Assembly (NCBI GenBank): GCA_022539475.1
Contig: VCMS01000042.1
Span: 213,561-277,560, forward strand
Origin: Gracilaria domingensis
Taxonomy: Eukaryota > Rhodophyta > Florideophyceae > Gracilariales > Gracilariaceae
Direction: 5' to 3'
DNA length: 64,000 nucleotides
Under the pieces are notes generated by a model, which was given only the letters and a program-made list of their open reading frames with translations, was not told the DNA's origin and did not search any database. Each line of letters begins with the position of its first letter. Position 1 is the stretch's first letter. The translations under genes and the position numbers were made by a program. Positions 44,033 to 53,434 of this stretch are shown piece after piece.

Positions 44033-44746
44033 GCCTCTTGCGCCTGTGCGATCGATTCGTCGTGCAATGCATACGCTCGCCTCAGACACAGCCTCGAAAC
44101 GTCATCCAGCGTGATTCGCGGGCAACACAACAAGGCCACGTCCTTCTTGGAGGCGCGCCGAGCCAGCCTGGCGTCGGCATCGCCCGTCATCAGCGCCATC
44201 GTGGACTGCAGCGCATTCAGTTCGTTAATCGCCTTGTTGAGCCGGCTAGCAATGCCCGACAGCTGCACCAAGCAGGTGTCGGTCGCCACGTCGCGAACGC
44301 GCCAGCGGCGACAGCGTGAGTGGCGTGGTCTGCGAAGGCAAGCTGTCCGTGATGAGAAACACCATGCGCGGCAACGGCGGCTTGTCCGCCGCGTCCGACG
44401 AAGACGCGCTGCATGGAAGTGACGACTGCGGCGAAAGCCAGCGGCTGGACGCCGTGCGCACGGGCGACACGGAGTGCCGCGAGTCAGGCTGCGTGTGGGC
44501 CCGCGCGGGCGTGCGCTTGGGCGGCGGGGCGGGAGACAGTGAACTCGGGCCGATTGCAGAGAAGGAGGAGGAGGAGATTGAGGGAATGATGACGGGCGAA
44601 GAAGGAGGGCTGAGGGAGGGAGAGATGGGCGCGCTTATTGACGGTACCGGGGGCACGCGTCGCATCTTACTGAAGAGGTGGCCTGCGGCGCAAGTCGAAA
44701 CGGCGGCACGCGCGGGCAGCGTTTGCACGTTAGCACGGAGCGCCAA
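44014..44746 (-). pseudogene. Unrecognised Ser/Pro-rich gene with helical C-terminus
   Basis: Two minus-strand frames overlap. The first (44746-44246, 166 codons) starts with Met, is Ser/Pro-rich and disordered (ISAPISPSLSPPSSPVIIPS) and has a more ordered stretch MVFLITDSLPS. The second (44289-44014) has a clear helical pattern (LVQLSGIASRLNKAINELNA, LQSTMALMTGDADARLARRA) ending in a C-terminal stop. They read as one gene with a frame change at about 44.27 kb, or as two exons. The helical half resembles small coiled-coil subunits of large complexes, but I do not recognise a family. Confidence 0.4.
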
Positions 44747-45081
44747 GTCGGCGGGTGGGGCCGGGGGTGGGGCGTCGGAAAGCTGCGGACAGGCGAGAGT
44801 AACGGCGCGTTACGCAGCGCAAGTTGAACAAGTCAGTTCGCAGCATTTCAGTGGGAGAAATTCCACTTGCTTTCAGTCGCCCCTTGCTGCCCTCATCGGT
44901 GTACAAAGGTACTGCACCAGTTCCAATCAACTCTCTACAAAAAGGTTTGTGCAGCTATTTACATCATATCTACAGACGGTGCTCTCTCCTAAACAATTTC
45001 TATTGTTGTTGTGTTATTCACAGACACTATGTTAGCGTTTGACCGCCCTCGCGCGCGGCGATGTACATGCGTTCAGATAGA

Positions 45082-48000
45082 TTATGCGCGAGCGAGGTTC
45101 TTGTAGCGGCGCAGCTGCCACTGACGTACAATTTTCCACCCAGCCCCCATGTTGTACTCCTTCCCCGCGCCGAACTCACTCCCCGCCTCAGTCTTCATCT
45201 CCATTTGTTCCTTCAGGTGCACCTTTCGCTCGCTCTTCATTTGGTCCTGCCGCACGTCTCCAGTGTCGTTCTCATCGCTGCTATCAGCACCTTCAGTCTT
45301 GTCACAGCTCGGGCCTCGAGAGTCGCCGTTCCGCGAGGAGCACTCACGTGCCGAAGCCCACGGCGACCCCGCCAAGCAGAGGAATATCCACGGACGCCTC
45401 ACAGGCATGTCTACATCAGAGCTTCGCCTCAGCTCCAAGGTGGCGGCACTGTGGCACAGCCGCCGTTCCTCTTCTTCGCCTGTCTCACCGACAGCCATCT
45501 CCACATCCGTCAGCGGCTCCTGCTGACAATCGTAAACGGACGACACGATCTCATCCGCAAAATTCAGGTGCAACCGCTCCCTGTTGCGCTGCTTTCGAGG
45601 CTTGTTTGTCCGACGCACCTCGTTTCTGCGCCTGTTCTTTCGTGGCACACGTGGCTTCGGCTCGTACATCACGCCAAGGTCCTCGTCTTGGAACAGCGCC
45701 TCGTTCACCTCCGGTATCAGCGAGCGCGATCTCCCGAACGTCAGATTGTTGCCATACGAGTTCACAGTCTCTTCGTACACCACTTTATCTCGGTGATGCC
45801 GCAACTTGCGCATGTTTGAAAACGGATGCGCTCGACTTGCGACACCGTCTCGGGACCTGACAGTACTCCAGCGTCTTCGGCATTGTCGTCAAGGAATTCA
45901 CTCACTGCGCGCGTCCTCTTGAAACGGGGCAGTAGCAGCACATTTATCGCTCCATTGCTTGAAACGAACGGCGCCATGTCTTCCTCCACGTCAGTAACAT
46001 CGTCGACGGCGCCGCGCGCTTGAAGCAACGAACGCTCTCGTGCTTCAGCCGCTCGCCTTCGACGCCGACGGGCGTTGTCGCTTTGCACAATGCCAAAACT
46101 CGGGTCTCGCTGTTCATCACTTTCCCATTGCATGTACATCTGTGTGCGCACAAAGAGCGGAGAAGAGTGCGAGACTTCTTCCTGTTAATCGAAGTAGGCG
46201 AGAGGATGCTCGTTGCAATAGTTCAAAGAATCGTTGGGATCGCGTCCACTGACGCGCCCTGGTCCACCTTCGCTCCCTCAACCGAAGGTTGATCCGCTAG
46301 CAGTTCCGCAAAGAACTTGCACATGGCCTTTTCGAGCGTGATCAGCACCTCGGTGCTAATAAAAGTGTCCAATGAAGATGTAACAGGGTTGGTGAGCTTG
46401 TTCAACTTGTTGTGAGAGCGAGACCTCTACATGGCGGAGGTGTGAAACTTTGACGGGTAGTATTCTTGCAGTAGAGCAGTAGGCCTAGATAAAGGGCTCC
46501 CGAAAGTGAGGCCATCGTCGTCAAACTGGACGCCACAGCCAGAGAGAGCAGACTTGATCATCGACAGCGAGTTTTCTGACAGGTTGAGACGCAGACGGTT
46601 GCGCGTACACGCGCTCTTGATGCGAGTAAGACGGCGTTCGAGCCGATTGCGCAAGCGACGCGGAATGTGCTTCGATAGGTCCTGAGGCTCCGGATGCGAC
46701 ACCACTTTGCCGCTTTGCATGTGCGCAAACACGAGCTCATCCACCAACGGAAGCTCCAGCGCCTCCGGGTAGACCTCGTCGAGTATGCCAACCAAATACG
46801 GTATTGGCGCGCCCAACACGTGCAAGTAGCGTGAGGGAAAGATAGGTGAGAGGATATGAGGCCATTCGAAAGGGCGAAGCAAGTCCTTGTGAGCGAGAAC
46901 CGCTCGGGACACGAGCGAACTGGACGGCTCAACTATACACACATGACGTTCCACAAGAAGAGCTGTGATCAACACCACTATACCGCGCACCGAGAAGTTA
47001 GAAAATAGTACAAAGGCATGCGGGAGGGGCGGAAAGCGGGAAAGCTTGTCCTCCGCCGCGGCGTTGTTGAGCTCCTCCTGGCTCTGGACGTCATTTTCCA
47101 GCATGGAAAAATCTAAGAACATCTCCCCAATGCGAGCGCGCACAGCTGCCGTGAGACTGGCGCCCGCAGTAGGAGGTTTGTCTTCGTTCTTGAGGGTGTT
47201 TGAATCGGCGGACGTATCAGCTGAGGACAACGGAGCAGCCAGCGTAATTCTGCCCGACGCATTGGTGAACGGTGTATGACAAAACGCTGAATGTGCCACT
47301 GCGGGCGGCTGCTCGTCGGCGCGGGGCGCAGGGTCGAGCGCCGTAAAATCAGAGATCGAGGAGAAGTGGATGCTGGCCAACAGCAAATGGGCGTGGTGCG
47401 CGGGTGGCAGCAGCGGCTCTGGCGCGCTGTACCATGAGAGTAATACATGATAATCACCTTGATCGCAGATTCGAGGATTCGGTCGCGCTGGATTTAAACC
47501 TTTTGGCGTTGAATACGCCCTATCCATGTTTCGCTTTCACGATGGTGTCGAGAAGATCTGTGAGTCGCAACCCCTGACATTTCGTTGCGCGTCTGCAACA
47601 AATGAAGCGCTCGCAAAACGCCCAGCGACGTTGACTGAAACAGCGTTTTTCTGATATCAAACGGGATTAAAAATGATGATTCCCTCGCTACTGTGGAGCA
47701 CCACACGGGCACAATCTCTCCACACAACGCAATAGGATCAGACAACTGTCAAGTCACCGTAGCAGTGAATTTGTGGCCCACAAAATGTACTTTGGAGTCT
47801 TTCAACAGCAAAGGAAGATCAGTGGCAAAGTCACCAGAAGCAACAGTGTTTGCGCTCACAGAAGTTGAACTAAAACTTAGTTTCTCCGTTATTCAGTGCA
47901 GATGCTTCAAGACTGCAATAAACGATGCTATAGATGGTACTAAACCAGTCGCCGATAGCTTGTGAAGTGAAAGGATAAGTTTGTCTGACAGCGTTATATC

Positions 48001-48343
48001 TTCCAGTACTTTCTCGGGAGCTTAGGATTCCAATTGAGAGAAAACGAGAGCTCTTGAGTGGAGATGGAACGTAGGCTACCAACTCTTATGGCACCCCTAC
48101 CGGTTTGGTCACCGGTGCTATGCGAGTAAGGGGTGTTGTTAGCCAACTCTGCAGCGTAGGAACTAAAGTTATTATCACAGGGCGGGAGCTTGGAGGGGTC
48201 GGAGTGGCGTGCGAAACGAGTCGGACGGGAAGCAGCACCGCGAGGAAATCGGTGGCGGACGGGGTTTGCGGCGGCGTCGCGGCGGGACCGCGAACCCGTG
48301 AAAGGAGGTTCGCTGGCGACGGGTTGTCGCAGACGGCTGTCAT
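45082..48343 (-). pseudogene. DENN-domain (Rab GEF-like) pseudogene
   Basis: On the minus strand a DENN-domain protein is traced from an N-terminal Pro/Ser-rich ORF (48343-48086) through an N-terminal DENN region (about 47.75-47.49 kb) to a long clean frame (47527-46427). That frame holds the central DENN core: PLPHAFVLFSNFSVRGIVVL, LLVERHVCIVEPSSSLVSRA, PFEWPHILSPIFPSRYLHVL and APIPYLVGIL. The core is followed by an in-frame TAG; the same frame then continues (LITLEKAMCKFFAELLAD), typical of the downstream DENN part, before further frame changes near 46.2, 45.8 and 47.5 kb. The last part (45813-45082, 243 codons) is charged and disordered. DENN proteins activate Rab GTPases in membrane traffic. 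Introns could explain some frame changes, but not the nonsense codon inside homologous sequence. Confidence 0.75.
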
Positions 48344-48386
48344 CAGACATGTCGTAATGTCATTCTGTCGTACTGGCAGCGGGCGA

Positions 48387-48428
48387 GGTCAAGTTGTGTT
48401 AGGGTCGCTACCCTAACACAACTTGACC
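48387..48428. repeat. Perfect 19-bp-arm hairpin with TTAGGG stem
   Basis: The left arm ggtcaagttgtgttagggt (48387-48405) and right arm (48410-48428) are exact complements around the loop cgct. The stem contains TTAGGGT/ACCCTAA, the telomeric hexamer of many eukaryotes in a single copy per arm. It is the best preserved of three related hairpins in this 400-bp region. Confidence 0.9.
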
Positions 48429-48432
48429 ACCC

Positions 48433-48444
48433 TGCCCGCGGGCA
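48433..48444. repeat. Perfect 12-bp palindrome tgcccgcgggca, with downstream 15-bp tandem
   Basis: tgcccgcgggca follows the first hairpin. Close forms recur after the second hairpin (48602-48611), before the third (about 48649) and after it (about 48727), so a hairpin-plus-gcccgcgggc arrangement is repeated. The 15-mer ggcacgttacgtttt is tandemly duplicated at 48441-48455 and 48456-48470. Confidence 0.8.
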
Positions 48445-48560
48445 CGTTACGTTTTGGCACGTTACGTTTTGGCTGGAGTTGCGTGCGGTGTGTGTTTTGG
48501 GAGGTCTGTGGAGGCTACCAGAATGAGGCAAAAACGTGCGCGGGCGGGGGGGGGGGGTCG

Positions 48561-48592
48561 GTCGTGTTAGGGTAGGTACACTAACGCGACCG
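48561..48592. repeat. Second TTAGGG-type hairpin
   Basis: The arms ggtcgtgttagggt and acactaacgcgacc pair with two mismatches around a 4-nt spacer. The left arm shares gtgttagggt with the other two hairpins. A run of G precedes it. Confidence 0.8.
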
Positions 48593-48669
48593 GATCCCCG
48601 CGCCCGCGGGCATGAAATTGCACATTTTTCAAAAAATCGGCCAAATCGTGCCCGCGGACGGGGGGGTCC

Positions 48670-48701
48670 GGTTGTGTTAGGGTAGCCACCGTAACAGAAC
48701 C
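48670..48701. repeat. Third TTAGGG-type hairpin
   Basis: The arms ggttgtgttagggt and accgtaacagaacc pair with two mismatches around a 4-nt spacer. A G run precedes it and a C run follows, so the stem can extend through G:C pairs. Confidence 0.8.
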
Positions 48702-48859
48702 CCCCCCCCCCCCCACCCATCTCTCCACGCCCGTGGGCACGTTCTGGCCACATTTTGGCACCATGCAGAGACCTCCCAAAACACCTTCCTCGACACTTCC
48801 CGCACTCATTACGATGCACCCGCCCGCCAACACGTTGGCGCCGCTATCCACGTGGATTG

Positions 48860-50350
48860 ACGGGAAAAGAGAAAGCTGTACATTAATCAGGGTGTATCCT
48901 TAGTATTGGAGCGCTTCAAAATGCACGACTGAAGAGCGCTACTATTGCTCGCAGAAGTCTACGTCAACTAAAACCCCCCTCCGACAGGAACATTTTGAGG
49001 TCATGTTGTAGCGTTGCGACACTTCTTGAAACACAATCGGCTGCATTCCTCGCAAAGATTTTGTTGCGAGCTCAGTATACATCTATCAGAGAAGACTCAA
49101 CTAGTTTTCGCATCCAATTGATCCTCAACTATTAACACAATACGCGACCTTGGTACAATTTGTGTAGTTATTGACACACTACACTATTTAAACTGCTCAA
49201 AGCGGCGAAGAGACGTACCACGGAAGCGCGTCAAGACGCGCACGCACGAAAGTGGTAATGCGCCGGGATGAGATGCAGAGAAACAGAGTGACGACAGTAT
49301 GTAGCTGCGTAAATACTGGCCACCATTTTTTCCAGTGAAGATACAAATTCTACCGATCATCGGTTATCATGATGATGAAGGTAAGGTATTATCTAATAGC
49401 GTGAGCGCTCCAGCTCTGGCGTTCAATGTCTATATCTGAATTTAATTCGTTCGTTGCGACGGTCTGGCAAACAAAGATGGAGGCCTTCAACGACCATAAA
49501 ATACCGTATTTATAGGGGTAATGGAGCTCTCTTCGGAACACTATAAATAACTAAATGGAGTGCTGATAGGCTAACTACTACATGGGTCTCACAGGATTAG
49601 AGAACGGGCGCTGTAGCAGCTCGTATATGCTACATTCATTCAGTATATAACTCTATGAAACAGGAACGCGACGAGAGTCGTAGCGGAGAGCAAAACAGAT
49701 GGTGGGCATTAAAATCCTTCAGCCCGGCGTGCTTGAGCTGGTACCACATGACAATAGTTCCAATGTTAACATCGTATCGCTCTATTTCCCGTTAACAAGG
49801 CCTGTCACCAACAATAAACGAGGAGACATTAATTGACGTGTTGCGGAGAATCCGTAAAATGCTGCCAATGGTGTTTGTTTTTCTTCCGTTAAGAGCGGTG
49901 ATAAAACTTCAGAGTCCCACTTCTAGAGCTATGAATTGCTGCCCACGACTTTGTTGAGGAGCGTTTAAAGGCTTCAATCTGCCACTGAAGAGACGAAATA
50001 GAGCTTTTATTACATCATGCGCCACGATTGCACCTATAATTATTTAAAGCGACGTCCGAGTACTGAGAGAAAATTGTTCTGATTGGGGCCCTGTCGTGCG
50101 CTCCCCATCAGATTTCAAAGAATTCCTTCATGAAAGGAAAACCATGTCAAGTTCTTTGTATGCTTTGGCCTCTATCATTCAAAGCAGATCTGCCTTTCTT
50201 CGGCGTAGACAAATCTATATGTAAACCTCTGGCAGAAAAGTTGCATTGCATGGGGGATAGATTTGCGTTTGTAAAGTTGCGGATTTGAATACATATCGTT
50301 CGAAATGAAAGTGACGCGGATGATTCTATCGCAGTGCTTAGGGTCTCTGA
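48860..50350. other. AT-rich stretch, no intact gene
   Basis: No open frame of note occurs on either strand. The left part (48.9-49.8 kb) shows nothing recognisable. The 49.9-50.35 kb part may hold the far-decayed continuation of the Plavaka-type transposase on the minus strand, but I cannot support individual motifs. Confidence 0.5.
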
Positions 50351-51988
50351 CTACAGTCTCTCTATTTCTAAAGTATTTATTAGTTTCAATATGCCGAGAT
50401 GCAAGTTGCGTAACTGTTCGAAGAGAGCTCTCCTTGTTCCGAACAGACTGCAGAGAAATAACCCCTGGATGAATCTTACGGTCAAGGAGGTTTTGATGGA
50501 CCAGATAATAAGAGATATGGAATTAGAACGCATGAAAATATCCGACTTGGATCCCCTCTTCCTCGCACGACGTAAATTTCTTTCTCCCTCGACTTTCCTT
50601 GCATATTCGAGAATAACTGAGTATGTCTTTGTGACGCTTTTAGTGTGGTTTTGAGAGAGTTCAGTGAATGACGTAAGAACATTACTGCCTAAAGATGAGG
50701 GAGGGGCTTTGCATCTATGACAAGGGCTTTCCGTTTTGCTCCGATGAAGAGCAGACAAAATGTCCTTAGCCTCAGAATATCTGCACAAAAACTTGCAGAG
50801 GATGGCACACTCGATATAGTGCGTCTTCGCCGATGAACTGAAAACATTTCTGCATTAGATTTATAATTTGCTACAGGACTTGACGAAGAGATTCTTGAAG
50901 GATGCGCATCCTGGAATCGCGTGGAGACTTGCTAGAAACGAATGGCATTGCGTCTGCTTCAGATGCGGAAACCTCGATCAGTGTGGTAGGGAAGTATGCC
51001 ACTACTGTAAGGTCATCACGGATGCGCTTACTCCGAAGCTCGTCGGAGAAGTTGAGAAATATGAGGTGAAGAGGATAGGCGGTAACCGATGTTCGCTTTA
51101 GAGTTGTTGAAGACTTATCGGTGTATAACTGCAGAAGACCTACGAAAGATTCACTGTAACTTATTTCTTGGGAGTACCACACTATTCTACTATCCAAAGA
51201 GCTCATGAACATTTCCTTAAGTTTTGAGGTGGCGTCTCTTGCGAGAGAGCCGGACATGGGGTGAGATATTTTCGTGGAGTGGGTCTGAGGTATAAGGTGA
51301 AAGAATGTGTTTTCGTTGTTAGCCAACTGGAGCTGTTTCATAAGTGTCTGAACGGGGTCTCTCGCGTGGAGGATGGCGCTAAACTTACATCCTTCTGGCT
51401 AGACAGTTCTTCGATTGAAACCATCATTTGAGTCGTATCGTTCGAAAATGGCGTTCTTCACTTCTGTACAGCGCTTGAAACTTGTTATGGTCTCGTTGAA
51501 TCGCTTTTGCGAGAATCGCGGGTTCCGAAGTAGCCCAATTAGCTCGTCGGCTTCACGATGACCAAGGTTAGAAGGTACTGAAGCCAGACAACCGTGAGAT
51601 AATCCATATGCAAGTCACCGAGGGCCTCCTCAGAAGGCACTGGGCGGGAACTGCTTCCGTGTTCTCGCTCTAGTGACGTGGGACCCGGGGAAGGAGAAAC
51701 ACAATGCGAAGTGTCCGGAATGGCCGGGGCGCACGGAGTGGGGTCAACGATATCCTGGGACACCGGAGGCTCGGGAAGGCGTCAAGGGGCAGTGACCATT
51801 TCGTAAGATGCGGTCGTGGAGGCTGAAAGCTTGAGACGCTTGCTTCTTCGAATGGGCCTCCTATTGTCGTCTTTCAGCGCGGCTTTCAGACGAAACGAGC
51901 AATGTTTAACATGCGGTTGAAGAGATAACACTCCTCGGCGAGTAACGAACGGGCACCCACGGTTCTTATGTGTACAGTAGTAGACCAT
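50351..51988 (-). mobile_element. Plavaka-type transposase pseudogene
   Basis: The minus strand begins with ATG at 51988 and a zinc-finger-like segment, YYCTHKNRGCPFVTRRGVLS then HVKHC, as at the start of Plavaka transposases (CMC superfamily, first described in fungi). Further on come RDPVQTLMKQLQLANNENTF, ISHPMSGSLARDATSKLKEM, VWYSQEISYSESFVGLLQLY, TDKSSTTLKRTSVTAYPLHL and IFLNFSDELRSKRIRDDLTV. This run of blocks in this order is very characteristic. Next is DILSALHRSKTESPCHRCKA (about 50.75 kb). Stops and frame changes near 51.78, 51.53, 51.38, 50.87 and 50.8 kb make it non-functional, and the catalytic region beyond about 50.35 kb is not recognisable. In-frame codons run upstream to 52084 but lack an ATG. 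Confidence 0.82.
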
Positions 51989-52372
51989 GGGAAAAAGAAA
52001 TGAAGGAGAATCGACGACAAAGACGGCAAAAGAAGGTCGTCCGAGGAGAGAAGGAGGTCGTGCGACAGTCAAGTTCGATGTCAAGCTGAGAACGGAGAAT
52101 ATATTTTAGGTTTAAATCACGTGCTTTCGTTCAAAAACGAACGTAGGTACACCTCGACCTCAACACAAAGGTGTATTTCTCGTATTATCTACCACTGGTT
52201 ATAAACCTGTGATTTTGCAACGTTGTACGCTGTACACTTGTCCATTTTCGCACAGAAAAATAAATCTCTTCCCTCCGCCGCCGCCACTCGCCTCCGACGT
52301 CCGACCTTCCGTTACCGTCGTGGACCGTGCCATCCACATCCTCGCGTTATACTCCGCTCGGTCCTTTTTTTT

Positions 52373-52411
52373 CCCTCTCTCTACTTTACGGAGGCTCCAT
52401 AAAGTAGAGGG
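52373..52411. repeat. Near-perfect palindrome (15-bp arms)
   Basis: ctctactttacggag and ctccataaagtagag pair with one mismatch and almost no spacer. It is the first of five hairpins within 950 bp. Confidence 0.75.
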
Positions 52412-52568
52412 CGGAAAAGAATAGGATGGAGTCATCGGTATCTTACGGATGTATTCCGTGCAGTCTTTTCGTACGTTCTTCTATATCCTTCCACGTATCT
52501 TTGCTCTAAACTAACCAATCCTCACCACGTTCCTTCGCGCTCTGCGACATGTAAACGGCAGGAAATAA

Positions 52569-52670
52569 GCTTTGGGTTATCGGGTTACCGTTTTCACCCT
52601 CAACTTCTTCTATTTCTTCAAAAAATAGAACGAGTTGAAGGGTGAAAACGGGAACCCGGTAACCCAAAGC
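52569..52670. repeat. Long hairpin, 47-bp arms, miRNA-precursor-like
   Basis: The left arm (52569-52615) starts gctttgggttatcgggttac and the right arm (52624-52670) is its complement except for about three mismatches and a 1-nt bulge, with an 8-nt loop. Length and near-perfect pairing fit either a plant/algal miRNA or siRNA precursor or a very young miniature inverted-repeat element. The few substitutions imply recent origin or maintenance. Confidence 0.8.
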
Positions 52671-53150
52671 GACGACTGTAAGTACGCGACCAATGGTTTA
52701 CTTCGTTGCGCCATAGGCTCTAGGTCCTCGCGTCTTGCGCTACTTTTGGTTTCTTGGCGATCTTGGATCTCTGACTGTTCGGAGTAGGCGATTCTGGTAC
52801 TTGGTTGGGACATAGGCTGCTCTCTCGTTTATGGCATCTTGAGGTATGTTTGCTGCATGGGCATTCTTGGTGTCCTTGCTTGTGGGTTCTCGGATCAAAA
52901 TCTTTCGCGCTTTACGATGAATGGATTGTTGGTAATCTAACCGATCCCTTTCCTACTTCTTCTTCCTTTTGCCAGTTACTAGGTCCCTCGACTTTTCTGG
53001 CGCAACTTTTCTGTTTTGCTTTATCAATGGTACGTTCCATCGCATTTCAAATGTGTCCAACGGAGCATTTACTAACTTATGGATACTTTCTGCTTCCGTA
53101 TACAAGTAAATGACTTCTGATGCAGACGTAGCTCCCGAGTTGCAGGTGCT

Positions 53151-53204
53151 GGTTCCTCAAGTAGGGAATCATTCATCTGGGCATGGTTCTCTACTCGAGG
53201 AACC
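53151..53204. repeat. Hairpin with 16-17-bp imperfect arms
   Basis: ggttcctcaagtaggga and ctctactcgaggaacc pair with two or three mismatches around a 21-nt loop. Its last bases overlap the first bases of the next hairpin at 53203. Confidence 0.7.
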
Positions 53205-53239
53205 GAGAGGATGAGACGCTTCGCGCCTCATCCTCTCGG
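53203..53239. repeat. Hairpin with 17-bp arms and ttc loop
   Basis: ccgagaggatgagacgc and gcgcctcatcctctcgg pair with one mismatch around a 3-nt loop. It follows the previous hairpin without a gap. Confidence 0.85.
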
Positions 53240-53272
53240 AGTGCGTATGTGTTCTACCGATACCGCACTTTG

Positions 53273-53316
53273 GTGCAGGTGCAGTCTGCGGCTGCTGCCG
53301 CAGATTGCACCTACAC
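53273..53316. repeat. Hairpin with 19-bp arms
   Basis: gtgcaggtgcagtctgcgg and ccgcagattgcacctacac pair with two mismatches around ctgctg. It lies 34 bp after the previous hairpin. Confidence 0.85.
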
Positions 53317-53434
53317 TGGCTTCATCATGGGGAAATGGTACATGTAATATAGCGAAGTAGTGGTTAGCAAAAGCGGCCGATAGAAGAATAGATACGAATA
53401 AAACGGTATGATATCATAATGGGAATCATCTGTA

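Larger units (their letters stand above)
48492..48784. repeat. Outer inverted repeat enclosing the second and third hairpins
   Basis: gtgttttgggaggtctgtg at 48492-48510 and its complement at 48766-48784 match at 18 of 19 positions. The repeats enclose the second and third hairpins, giving a nested foldback structure about 290 bp across. Confidence 0.8.

Noticed and set aside
45061-45860. Plus-strand ORFs of 252 and 258 codons
   Set aside because: They are Ser/Pro/His-rich mirrors of the charged minus-strand frame at 45082-45813, which continues the DENN gene remnant.
48393-48416. Interstitial telomere repeat
   Set aside because: TTAGGG occurs once per hairpin arm and never in tandem, so this is not a telomere tract.
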